Positions 21,660-32,303 of a stretch of DNA of 64,000 nucleotides are shown here, piece by piece. The stretch is from Oikopleura dioica (lineage: Eukaryota; Chordata; Appendicularia; Copelata; Oikopleuridae). Each line of letters opens with the position of its first letter. The stretch's first letter is position 1. The stretch spans positions 10,664,501-10,728,500 of the forward strand of contig OU015569.1 in NCBI GenBank assembly GCA_907165135.1, written 5' to 3'. Both the position numbers and the translations under genes were made by a program. The notes beneath the pieces were generated by a model. The model saw nothing but the letters and a program-made list of their open reading frames with translations, did not search any database and was not told the origin of the DNA.

Positions 21660-24221
21660 ATGAATGATGCTCTCCAGCTCCGTGCGGAGTCGCGTTCATC
21701 CTTAATCGCTGTCGTTCTCGATCTCAACCCTCTCGCATGGGGGTTCAAGGCCGCTCAAGATGCTCAGGTCCGGCTCAATCTTGTTTAGTATGATCTCGAA
21801 CGAGATAAAACGGAGTGTGCCCAATTATTAGTTTACCGCTTTGACTCAAAATTATGAGTAAATCTTTGCTCTTTTCTACGATTTTAACTAAAGATTGAGC
21901 TGTATAAGAGGACATCCAAATCAGAGTCATTTGTCCAAGCACTTGATGCCACGCTCACCTTCATCAGTTCCTACTTGCTTATGACTCATGGGAATCAAGT
22001 CGTTGTTGTCGGAGCGCATCCCCTTGGAGCCGAAATCCTCCACCCGACGAACGAATACAGTGGTAATACAGCGAGCATGGTCAACCGCCAGATTGAAGCC
22101 AAAATAAACGATCTCTGCCGGAGCACTCTCCTCGATGATTCCATCACCGACGTCTCGACCTCGCCATCCTCTAGATTCAACAATGCCTTGTCCAAAGCAC
22201 TGTGCTGCATTAACCGAATGAAGAGCGATAAATCTAACATGCCTGCGCGATTGCTCGTCCTCAAGTGCGGCGGCGACTTTCTCTCGCATCAGTACTTACC
22301 CTTGATCAACTGTGCTTACGCCGCTGAACACCTCAAAGTGAGCATCGACGCTGTTGTATTGGAAGCAGAGGTGGACATACCTGTCTTCCAGCAAATGGTT
22401 GACGTCACCGGCGGCGTTTACTCTCGAGTCACCGAACCAGCCACACTCCTTCAAACGTTGCTGACGTATCATCTTCCTGACGACGATGCACGGAAGATAC
22501 TGTCAAAGGTTCCCTCCACTCCAGTCGATAGCAGAGCTGTGTGCTTCAAAACGCGGACTGTGACCGACATAGGTAAGTGCTAAAAATTGAAAATCTGGCT
22601 TCGCAATCTTTTACGATGAATTACCATAAGAATTTTTTGGCCAAAAATTTTTTTTGCGAGTTATCACTTTATTCTGAAAGCCCATATCAGAATTAGTGGA
22701 TTCCCAAAATTCTAGCGCCCGATGACGTCATTATGACGCCAGAAAAGATGATTTTATCATCAAGATAGGCAAAACTTTTTAACCGTTTTTGAGAGGGTTC
22801 TTGTTTGAAATTCGTGTTTTTCTTTTCAGAATATTGTTCAGCATGAAAAACTGAATAATCACCCGACCTAGGTCTAGGATGGGGGGTGATCGCTGGAGAT
22901 CCGAAATGAGGCGCTCGAGATGAATCACCGATGAGTGGAGCGCGGGTTGTTTGGATCTCCAGAGCGCGGAGATCGAAGCTCGATCTCCAAATCAGTCCCA
23001 GGGATTTTGTCGATCTCCAGTTTTCGGTGATCGGAGCTTTAAATTTTCTCGATCATGGATTTTTCTCGATCAAATTCATATTATGCACGGACTTTGCGGG
23101 TCAGTATCTCAGAAAATAATAATTTCTACTGCTAATCTTCAAGAAATTATCGCTCACCCGCCGAGCCGAGACTTTAGAAACAGAAACCGAACCAATTTTA
23201 GAATTATGTGATTTCAAGTGTTGAAAAATTTTGAAACCCATCTTATTGAGAAAAATACTCGAGCAGAGATAGTAAATAGTACATTTTTTATCCGAAATTA
23301 CAATCAATGTACTTGTTTTGACAAAAGATTTGAAATCTACAGTGCAGAATTAGTATTGTCTGATATTTTTAAGTTGATCCCGTCAGTCGCTTCTAATATC
23401 AGTAGCCTGGCCGAAGATTGTTTTAAAGTGACTCATCCGACTTAGGGGATCAAAAATTTTTGGATCTCCAGGAAGTGGAGATCGAGAGTGGTGATCGATC
23501 ACCGCAATTTCGGGGTGGAGATCGCGCGGATCTCCACGCAATCGGAGATCCAAACAACCCGCGCACCACTCATTGGTGATTCCTCTCGAGCGCCTCATTT
23601 CGGATCTCCAGCGATCACCCCCGATCCTAGACCTAGCACCCGACATTAACCCGTTGCCGAGCGCGTAGCATTCAGGATGCTACTACCTGCCCCGAGGCTC
23701 GAAATCCAGCCTTACTATTGGTGTAGACGGCCTCTATACACTTAGCGCTCGGCAACGACCGGTAATTTCGCTGGTTAAAAATAAAACCGTTCGGTTCGAT
23801 GAAATTTTGCTGGGTGATTGTTCAGTTTTTCATGCTGAACAAGATTCCAAAAAGAAAAAATGAATTTCTAACAAAATCCATGTCAAAAACGGTTAAAAAG
23901 TTTCATCATTTGGGGCCTTTTTTAACCTTAAATCATCATAAATGACGTCATAATGACGTCATTAGGCGCTAGAAATTTGGGAATCCACTAATTCTGATGC
24001 GGGCTTTCAGAATATAGTGATAACTCGAAAAGAAATTTTCTGCCCAAAAAATTCTTATGGTAATTCATCTTACTCCCTTTACTTATAATATCTTTGAAGG
24101 TTATGTCTGTAGCGTCTGTCTCTCTGTGTATAAGATGCTGACTCCAATCTGTATCACCTGTAAAACAGTGCTCAAGCTTCCGGGAATGCCGCCAAGTCGG
24201 AAGCGGAAACGCGAAAAGTAG
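21660..24221 (+). CDS. GTF2H3: TFIIH subunit p34 (GTF2H3/Tfb4)
   Basis: Component of the TFIIH core used in transcription initiation and nucleotide-excision repair. The von Willebrand A-like fold is visible in SLIAVVLDLNPLAWG, NQVVVVGAHPLGAEILHPT and ARLLVLKCGGDF, with MVDVTGGVYSRVTEPATLLQ later. The C-terminal zinc element is in the last exon: GYVCSVCLSVYKMLTPICIT followed by Cys. The stop is TAG 24219-24221 after a basic tail. An ACTTTTTAG sits directly before the ATG. The last intron (22574 to about 24102) is about 1.5 kb, thirty times the local norm, because it contains a nested inverted-repeat element. GT and AG sites are intact around it. Confidence 0.93.
22615..24069. mobile_element. 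Foldback DNA element in GTF2H3 intron, 1.46 kb
   Basis: The outermost ends are GATGAATTACCATAAGAAT and its exact inverse. The arms of about 250 bp remain complementary with few mismatches, including matching GACGTCATTATGACG words and the CAGCATGAAAAACTGAA word nearest the centre. Both flanks read TTAC, a possible 4-bp target duplication. There is no coding frame. The centre is occupied by a second, independent element at 22868-23636 and by a hairpin sequence at about 23650-23770. Confidence 0.8.
22868..23636. mobile_element. hAT-like element nested in the foldback element
   Basis: Terminal inverted repeats of roughly 100 bp start CTAGGTCTAGGAT and end ATCCTAGACCTAG. A perfect 8-bp direct repeat, CACCCGAC, flanks it (22860-22867 and 23637-23644). 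An 8-bp target duplication is typical of hAT transposons. The arms are rich in GGAGATC words. No transposase frame is visible, so it is non-autonomous. It inserted into the older outer element. Confidence 0.8.
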
Positions 24222-24440
24222 TCACCCCTTACGATTATAAAAGAAACTGTTCAAAACTCACTCTCCTGTAAATACTTTGCTGCTTCTGTTTGCTAAAATA
24301 TACTGCCAAACTTGAGATATACTTGAGGCTACTCAGCGATTGACTCTCTTGTTTATTTCAGGAAATAAAAAGTGATAATGGAATAGCCCTAGCTGTAGTA
24401 GCAGTAGATTCAGGGGCCAGCAAATGTATTTTGAAAGAAC

Positions 24441-27400
24441 ATGAATCTTGCTGAAACTCTCGCACGCGTAGACTTGACCGATGAAAGGCAGCAGCAACAG
24501 CTCTATCACTGGTTCGAGCAGTGTAAGGACGATCAGAGTGCGATTCAATTCGCCTGCGACGCCTTGACCAAGCGAACTTACGGTGATAGGGATCAGGTAC
24601 GCAGCTGGGATGTTCTTATCTTAGCTTAGCCAGCAGTTAACATTTGAAACGCAGGGAAGAAAGGCCGCAGGATAGCTTCACTAGCGTACCCTCACTATTT
24701 TGAAGAAGCTATCTTGCAGCTTTCTGTAAAAATAGCATGATAATTAACCTGGATAAATACATCTACAGTGGTGTGTGGAGTTGCTGCACCCTTAGCGAGT
24801 GCTGCGTTGCTGCACCCCTGACCCGCACTTTTTCTATTGTTTTCTTCTAGAAGTAGCAAAAGTGAGTGCTGCGTTTCTGCACCTTTTACCCGCTGTCTAG
24901 GGGTGCAGCAACTCCACACACCACTGTAGTTTTTACCAGAATGTGAGCCTTAAATTGATAACGGCCAGTGGGTCGCAAAGTGCAACACATTCTATCTTTG
25001 TTCAAAACTGTCTCCACAAGGTGTTCTGGGATAAACCTTATGTGACACCTTATGTGGTATTTATCAAGGAATTCTATCGTGCTATTTTTCTAATTTTCTT
25101 ACTTTATCTTGCGGCTTTTTGCTTTATTTTGTTAAAAAACTTAAAAAAAAATATATTTCAACGATAGCACCTCCTCTTATGTCCAACTTTGCCACCCACT
25201 CATCATCTTTAAGGTCGTCTTCTTCCTCTTCCTCGTTCTGGAAGCAGAGGCCAAACGCCTCGACACCACGGATGCTCTTGTGCCCCTCGATAGTTTCAAA
25301 ATCACCTTGGTAGAAACATGCAAGTACGCAGCTCTCTGTCCCAACTTCGTCTCCAGCAAGATCGCTCAAGTGATGGCTGTTTCCTTCACAAAGCTGTATC
25401 CAAAGCATTGGCCGGACTTTTTTGAGTGCCTCATTCAGTGCGGACCGGACATTCTCCTCTCCACGTTGATTCAAATCGACGGGGAAGTAGTCAATCGGCG
25501 AATTCATCACACAAAGGTAAACGAAAACAGCGTGCTTATTTTGCTGACTCGCAACTTTAAGCGTGAGCTCGACAGAAATACAAGACTCAAGGATGAAATG
25601 CGAGTGAAGGATGTTGGAACGCTAGTGGCGACGTGGAAAGAGATTCTGGAGAAGGTAGTTGAGAGTAAATTGTCGTCTGCCATCGGATGCAAGTGTTTGG
25701 AAGTGGTTGGACAGTACATTGAATGGATTGATATCAACTTGGTAAGCGCATTTGTTCACGGGTGTAAGAGGATAGATTTTGAAAGGAAAGATCTTGCACT
25801 TTAAACTTGCCCAAAGTCTAGAAGTCGCATGACTTCTACTTTGCAATTCTTTTTACTGGAAGCCGAAAGCTTTATTTCTTAATTTATCGGTTTTCTTCAG
25901 GTTGTGAATGATGGTTTCATGGGCAAGATCTTCGAGCTTCTCAAAAGAGCAGATCTAGCCGAGTCTGTTTGCGATTGTTTAGGAGAAAGTAAGTTGTTGC
26001 AAAAAGTGCTTGAACATAGAATTATTTAGTCGTTCAAAAAGGAATGCCACCGAAAGAGAAGTGTGTTCTTGTCGAGTCATTGTACGGCGCGCTAGAAGCG
26101 GCCGGACTCTTTGAACTCCAAGACCACGATGACTTAGAAAGTGTCGCAAAGCTCATCTGTACATGTGGATCGGAGCTCATGCACCAGAACGAAAAGTTTC
26201 TGCGTCTTGACCCGCCGGATCAGGAGGGCGCGCATCAGGCGATGGTCGCCGGTGAGGTAAATTGTTAGTTTCGCATCCAAAGCAGTCAGTAAAAATGCTC
26301 TTTAGCGGAAAGTCGAGCTCGCTATTCGACTTCTTGCTCACGAGGATGACGAAGTCTCTGTTGAGACGTTGGATTTTCTTCAGACATATATCGGCCGCGC
26401 TCGGTCGTCAAACCACAAGATCCCAGACGAGCTGCTCAATAGGTGCATTCGTGCTGTCGTGGCCAAGTCTACATACTCGTCCGACTACAACTTCGATCGT
26501 CCAGGCCAAGACGAGGCCGAGGCCGACGAGTACATGACCGAACTCAAACAGCTCTTCGAAAGTTGCTGCCTTCACTCGCCCCAGGCCGTGATGATGATCG
26601 TCAAGGAGCGACTAGACGCGCTCAGCCCTCACATATCCATTCCAGAAGCTGAGGTTACGATCAGACTGCTGTACAACCTCGGCGAATGTCTTCCAGTCAA
26701 CATGGCAGGGAACTCGTTTAATAAAGACAATCCCAGTGAGCTCCAGCAACTTGTACAAATTTTTGTCGGCTCGAGTTCACCCCAGCACCATGCTGTCGTC
26801 AGACTGACACTCGAAACGATAGGTATTGCATTCCCTTCCTTTATTCGTTTTACTCATTCATTAGTTCGCTACAGCAAGTTCTTCCAGTTCCACGCCGAGC
26901 ATCTGGGTCCTGTCTTAGAGTTCATCGTTACCTCTGGCGGCCTGCTACACTCACACGGGATGGTGCGATCCCGCGCTGCTTACCTCTTCTCCAAGCTTGT
27001 CAGGGAGCTGCAGCCTGTGATGCCGACCTTCTCACGTGACCTGCTTCAAAACTTGCAGAAGGTCCTTTTCGAAGGAGACGAGGAATTTCTTTCCGAATCG
27101 GATCGTTCGTTCGTCTTTGAAGCCGCTGGATACTTGGCTGTATGCGCTCCTGTCAGTGCCGGGGAAAAGGCACAGCTGTTTTCGGAACTTCTTGGTCCTT
27201 TGGTTGAGCGATTCCAGATCGACGTGTCGAGTTTGGTGGAAACGCCGATGGAGCCAGAACAGCAGCAGATCATTTGCACCCGAGTAAGTCAATACATCGC
27301 CTGGGCTGGGCGAATAACAAAGTGCTGGAAAGGTCCCGACGGTGTCAATGCGTCCAATGCGCAGCCGATTTTGGCTGAAACGCTTAAGTACTTCATGAAA

Positions 27401-28414
27401 GGATTGCAAATTCCAAGCTCGATCGAGCCGCGTGCCGTCGTCATGCAATCTGTGCGAACGTTTTTGCATAGAATGCTTATTTGCATGGGACAAGACATCC
27501 TCGTCCTCCTGCCGGACGCACTGGCGATTTTCCTCGAGCGCGTAGAATACAGAGAGCTTCACGAACTCTTCCCATTGATCAACCAAATCGGCGCAAAATT
27601 CAAGGAGAAGACAGTGCCACTCATTTCAACACTTCTATCACGCATACTTGGCAACACGTTTCAAATGATCGAGTCCAACACCGGCGACAGGGAAGAAATC
27701 AAAACGATAACCAGAGACTTTTACAATTTCATCAATCAATCTGCAAACAATAACTTATTAGCGATCTTCACCACGGAAGAGAACCAGGGTCACATTATGA
27801 AAATGCTTTCCAGTGTCGAGGCTGGGGCGAGAAGTGGCGATCCTGTTGCGGCAAAGGTAGATGATCAGGGTTGATTCAGGGAGCGATAAAGTTTAGACAA
27901 TAATTGCGTGAAATTTTAGCGAACCAAAAGCGGTTGTTTCGCATTCTAGCCAATCAAAAGCCTGTATTGGCCTGTCTCTGAATTAGTAGCATTTAGTTTA
28001 GCCCGCCAAAATCTTGTTGCAACTTTGTTCAGCAATCGATCATGATGATTTCTAGAGCTTGATATTATTGTTCAGACATGTTTCACAATTTTCGCAAAAA
28101 TCGCGAAAGAGTGGGGCCAGCAGCCTTGGTTCGGCGACATCATCCAGAACCAGATCATACCTGCGTGTATTCTCGGCCCGGCCTCGCCAAACTACGACCT
28201 CAAAGACGCACAAACGCAGATGGCAGTGGCGGAGTCGGCTATTTGCATGAAGGCCCTGTACGAAATGCATGGTGAAGGATTGGTCGAGTACTTGCGCAGT
28301 ACATACTTGCCAAGTTTGTCGATTAGTGGTGATATTGGCGCAGAGTACTGTGAAGCACTGATGAAAAAAGAAATTAAAGGAACCGGTCATAAGTTGAATT
28401 TCAGACATCGTTAA
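24441..28414 (+). CDS. XPOT: Exportin-T (tRNA nuclear export receptor)
   Basis: An importin-beta superfamily receptor that carries mature tRNA out of the nucleus with RanGTP. HEAT-repeat segments follow the animal protein end to end: DALTKRTYGDRDQ, VGQYIEWIDINL, MPPKEKCVLVESLYGALEAA, EVTIRLLYNLGECLPV, MVRSRAAYLFSKLVRELQP, SVRTFLHRMLICMGQDIL, LFPLINQIGAKFKEKTVPL and the C-terminal GLVEYLRSTYLPSLSISGDI. About nine exons. Exon 1 ends at 24596 and exon 2 starts at 25214, the long intron holding a small DNA transposon. A 45-nt intron inside the second open stretch is in frame and so is hidden in a simple ORF reading. Stop TAA 28412-28414. Confidence 0.95.
24766..24926. mobile_element. Tc1/mariner-like MITE, 161 bp, in XPOT intron 1
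   Basis: Begins CAGTGGTGTGTGGAGTTGCT and ends with the inverse, flanked on both sides by TA (24764-24765 and 24927-24928). TA duplication with CAGTGGTG-type ends is typical of Tc1/mariner. The interior repeats GCTGCG/GCTGCACCC. It has no coding capacity. Confidence 0.8.
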
Positions 28415-29436
28415 CTCTACATACTATGTACATAGCCTCCACATGATCTAGCCATACATCTAGGGAAGTTTTAAGAAATCTGTAGACATTTTTATAGACA
28501 GCTAAATTTGACAACAAGTACTTCTTTCTTTTATGACCAGTCTCAAAGCTTTCAAGTGTTACGTTAAGTGTTTCTTTGGCAGATCACATCAGCCCTCGTG
28601 ACAAAAAGTGAAGTCCGACTCTTATACCAATTAAGTTTATTATTGACGCATTTGAAAGAATTGCATTCTCCAATTTATGATAATTTAGCCATCCAATTTT
28701 CCCTCTTCTCTTCCCCCTTTGTATAGTAACATAACTTAACTAACTCACCTCTCAGTAACTCACTCAGAAAACTCACCCAGGACAGTCGACACGCAACTGC
28801 TCTCTTTTTGCTGCTATCTAGACAAAGAGACCCTCTCCCTAGATCAGAGTTCGAAATTTGTTGGCAGTACTGCCACGACTGCCACTGGCAGCTGCCAATT
28901 TCGGCAGTCACTTGGCAGTGGCAGTTACATTTTTCAAGTGCTGGCAGTTACTGGCAGTGGCAGTTGCAATTTAAAAAAGGCTGGCAGTCGCTTGGCAGTG
29001 GCAGTCGCCATTTTCTTTCAGATTTCGAACTCTGCCCTAGATCAATTCAATTACTATTATCATCACTAGAATCAATAATTATTATCTAGTGACATAAAGA
29101 GTCCCACAAAGTTCAAATATTTATTTCCTTATCCTCGATAGCTCAATCTTCTCTAGTTCTCTTCCTTGATTTTAAAGCTGTTCAAAGAGAGTTAGAAATC
29201 CGTTTTGCTGACATCTAACAGGCTCTATTACATACAAACCAAATTCTGTTAAGCATTATTATATGTAAATTTCTTACATTTATCGCCAATACCGGCGGTA
29301 CAGGCAAAAAAAGCATCTCGTTTCTTTCCGTGACGTCCTGGTGCTATCACAGAAATTAATAAATACAGATTAAACATTGATCTAAATCTCTAGAATCAAA
29401 CAATTTACTTTTCAGAAATCGGACTTGGTTGAAATC
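28415..29436. other. Intergenic with a hAT-like MITE
   Basis: Contains the 3' UTR of XPOT, the element at 28845-29034, and the leader of the next gene. A CAATTTACTTTTCAG acceptor-like site ends at 29415, 21 nt before its ATG. No other gene was recognised. Confidence 0.45.
28845..29034. mobile_element. hAT-like MITE with GGCAGT core repeats, 190 bp
   Basis: Terminal repeats CAGAGTTCGAAATTTG and CAGATTTCGAACTCTG are inverted, and the element is flanked by a perfect 8-bp duplication, CCCTAGAT (28837-28844 and 29035-29042). The interior is a run of about fifteen GGCAGT/ACTGCC words arranged as imperfect repeats of CTTGGCAGTGGCAGT. The 8-bp duplication and CAG ends point to hAT. Confidence 0.85.
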
Positions 29437-29959
29437 ATGGAAGTGACAAATTACTCCCGCGTGATCGACGCTTTGAGCAGCATTTGCTCGGCCAATGCAG
29501 ACATGAGATCAGTCGTGATGGACATCAACTCCGGCGAGCTCGTTTCTTTTTATAACCTGGATTCGGATGGAGAAGCGTTTCGACAAGCAACCGCGATCAC
29601 GGCCTCGTTCTTCGGCAAGCTTTGGGCGGGTCAAGAAGAAACTGCCAATCAACACGATGATAAATTAGAGGTAAAGAACCATAGCTTCGTCTCGTTGGTA
29701 GACCCTTTTCTGTTAAGATACTTTTCAATGTGAATGAAAATGGAGTCAATTCCCTGACGCCTTTCTACTCGAGGAGTTCCAATAGTGGCAAGAGGGACGG
29801 CCTTCTGCTGGTGATTATGGCCGGTGACATCGAACTAGGAGCGCTCAAGGTACACCCCTTCATCTCCTTCAGGGTGAGTAACAGTATTTTCAGAGAATAT
29901 CGGAGCAGGGGGCAGAAAGGCTGTGTAAAATCTTTTTCGACGATGGCAAAAAGAAATAG
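29437..29959 (+). CDS. LAMTOR2: Roadblock-fold protein, LAMTOR2-like
   Basis: About 143 residues in three exons: 29437 to about 29670, ILFNVNENGVNSLTPFY to DIELGALK, then RISEQGAERLCKIFF and stop TAG 29957-29959. The last intron is 44 nt. The fold order (helix, RSVVMDINSGELVSFYNL strands, long helix TAITASFFGKLW, strands, LLLVIMAGDIELGALK, helix) follows LAMTOR2/p14 of the Ragulator complex, which anchors Rag GTPases and mTORC1 at lysosomes. Sequence identity is low, so another Roadblock/LC7 member is possible. ATG 29437 was chosen because the frame upstream has no ATG and a splice acceptor sits just before it. Confidence 0.55.
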
Positions 29960-30134
29960 AATGAAAAGAATGCTCGAACAAACTAACTACTAACCTGTCT
30001 TCTACTGCTCCTGAGAAATTCTTCATCTACATTTACTCATTTTCATCACATTTTCTTCTTTTAGTGACATTTTTATTATTTTAAAAGGCCAATTTCATGT
30101 TCATTTACGATCATTTTATACATTTAGACTTATA

Positions 30135-30957
30135 ATGAGTCATGTCGATCGGAAGAAGATTCTTTTGCTGCGCACTAATTTCGGCAAAGAAGTGTGGGAT
30201 CATCTAGAGTTGGTGATTGGAGATGAGTCTATCGCCAATGATCCCAAATTGAGACACAACAAAAAACACTGATGAGTACGTTGAGCAAGCTGAGCGTCGA
30301 GGTTGGACTGTGGTTAACGTCTCACCCATCGTCCGACGTCCCCTGCCCATGGAAGACCTCGAATCCAAGCTAAAAACGGGTGGATACGGGGGCGTCATCA
30401 TCACCTCGTCGTTCACGATCAGCTGCCTCCCAAACTCAATTGTGGAGGAGCTCGCCAGCATTGGCGGGCCGACGTTTGTTGTCGGGAAAAAGACAGCCGA
30501 GGTTGCTCGCCAAGCGGGTTTCCAGCAACTTATTGGAGAAGAAATTGGCTCGACGGCCGAGCTGTCTCCAATCGTCTCCAGCTGGCAAGAAAAGAATGAA
30601 GAAGACAAGGTGCCAAGGCTGCTTTTTCCCGGGGCCAGGACCCGCGCGCGGGGACTGGCAGAACTACCCGCGATCGACGAGGTCGCGGTTTACGAGACAG
30701 TTGCTAGAGAAGAAAGTGTGCTAGCAGCTGAAATAATGGCGCAGGCGCCATTCGACGTCGCCGTCTTCTTCTCCCCAAGCGGAGTGAAGGCCGCACACGA
30801 CATCGTCGCGCGACAGAAGACCACGAGGATGATTGCTCTGGGACTTACAACAGCGAAATCGTTTCCGGATGGAAGCGATGTGTCAGCATCATCAAAACCC
30901 ACCGCAGAGGGGGTCTTCGCTGCCATTGAAGAAGCGCTACACGCTTACTCAACTTAA
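30135..30957 (+). CDS. UROS: Uroporphyrinogen-III synthase
   Basis: The haem-pathway enzyme that closes hydroxymethylbilane with D-ring inversion. Starts MSHVDRKKILLLRTNF, then TDEYVEQAERRGWTVVNVSP, the YGGVIITSS strand, GPTFVVGKKTAEVARQAGF, LLFPGARTRARGL, AVYETVA, the second-domain signature VAVFFSPSGVKAA, MIALGLTTAKSF and KPTAEGVFAAIEEAL. The order and spacing match animal UROS. The single intron, 30184-30253 (70 nt), begins GC not GT. Reading it as G|GC...TTGAG|AC aligns residue for residue with the vertebrate N-terminus, while GT alternatives do not. An acceptor-like CATTTAG lies 8 nt before the ATG. Confidence 0.92.
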
Positions 30958-31036
30958 ATTCTATCCTTGCACTGTCTCAACACGCAATTTTCTTTTTTAT
31001 AACTATTGAAAAGAACAATTATAGAGATAGAAAAGA

Positions 31037-31985
31037 ATGAGCTCGATAGGATCTGGATATGATCTCTCGGCGGACATGTTCTCCCCTGACGGACGCGTCT
31101 TCCAGGTCGAATATGCGATGAAAGCCGTCGAAAATGGATCGACAATTGTCGGCCTTAGATGCAAGGACGGCGTAGTTCTGGCGACAGAGAAGCTCATTTC
31201 CTCTTCACTCCATGTCGCTGGTGATAACAGCCGAATTTTCAAGGTGAACGCCGTCTCTCTTTCTGTTTCTCTTATCCCTCTTTTAGATCGATGATCACAT
31301 TGGAATGGCCGCAGCTGGTCTTCTACCCGACGCCCGCTCACTGGCTGAGATTTTGAGAGACGAAGCCACTAAGTTCCGCCGAGAGTACGGCCGCCCCATT
31401 CCCCTCAAGGTCCTTTGCCACACTGTTGCTAGTTACGTTCATCAATACACTCGCCATTCTTCTATCCGGTAAGCACCTACAGCATGAGGTGATTCTTTCG
31501 TTCGAACTTCGAAGCCAGTAAGAGAAAGAGAACTGTATCAATAAAGCTAGAAGAATAACCTCTTAAAATTATCTTCAGTCCATTTGGATGCACTCTTCTT
31601 CTGTCGTCATTTTATCAAGGCAAGGCCGAGCTCTGGACGATCGATCCCTCCGGAGCAGCCTTTGGCTTCAAAGGTGCCGCAGCTGGCAAGGCAAAGAACA
31701 ACGCAAAGACTGAAATCGAAAAGCTCGACCTCGACAATCTCACCGTCAAAGAAGGCCTCAAAGAAGCTGCTAGAATTATTCACTCCGTTCACGATGATCT
31801 TAAAGGTACTGAAAAACTCCTCCGAAGTCTCTAATTGTTGGATAGACAAAAGCTTCGAGCTGGAGCTGTCCTGGGTATCAGCCGACAATCCAAAGCACAA
31901 CCGCGTTCCCAAGAACGTCGCTGAGGAAGTCGAGGCAGCTGCCAAGGCGGCACTAGAAGATTCAGACTCCGAAGACGACATGTAA
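31037..31985 (+). CDS. PSMA3: 20S proteasome subunit alpha (PSMA3)
   Basis: Alpha-ring subunit of the 20S proteasome. [20 protein letters not shown] then [20 protein letters not shown] is the alpha-subunit signature, and the MSSIG N-terminus, [41 protein letters not shown] and [10 protein letters not shown] place it as alpha-7/PSMA3. It ends in an acidic tail, DSDSEDDM, like the vertebrate phospho-tail. Four exons with short GT-AG introns; the last is about 40 nt. Only 80 bp separate it from the UROS stop, so co-transcription is likely. Confidence 0.96.
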
Positions 31986-32303
31986 ACGAACTCTTCTCAG
32001 TCAGAAGATACACCACTACAGATACGCCGTGCACATCACAATTTTAGCTCAGAAAAAAATCGATAAAAAAAAATATAAAAATTTCGCCTACTCTCTTTTT
32101 ATCACTGAAAGCAATTTACATGTACATGTTAAACTTGTCTTTGGTTACTTCAAATTCTTAAAAATGGACCTAGTGTCAACTGCTGAAACTGTCCACTTCT
32201 GTCCAAGTTCTAAGTTCAAAGAAAAAAAAGAAACAACTACAATAGTGTAGAAACTTTCTACTAGAAAGAGAGTCGTCTTTTTTCAAAGTGTTGAATTGTT
32301 AGA
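31986..32303. other. Intergenic, no gene seen
   Basis: AT-rich spacer with the 3' UTR of PSMA3 and the leader of RPL7. The small open frame at 32029-32250 has no domain and an A-rich composition. Confidence 0.4.

Noticed and set aside
27032-27586. 184-aa open frame on the minus strand
   Set aside because: Antisense to the long XPOT exon whose sense reading matches the family end to end.
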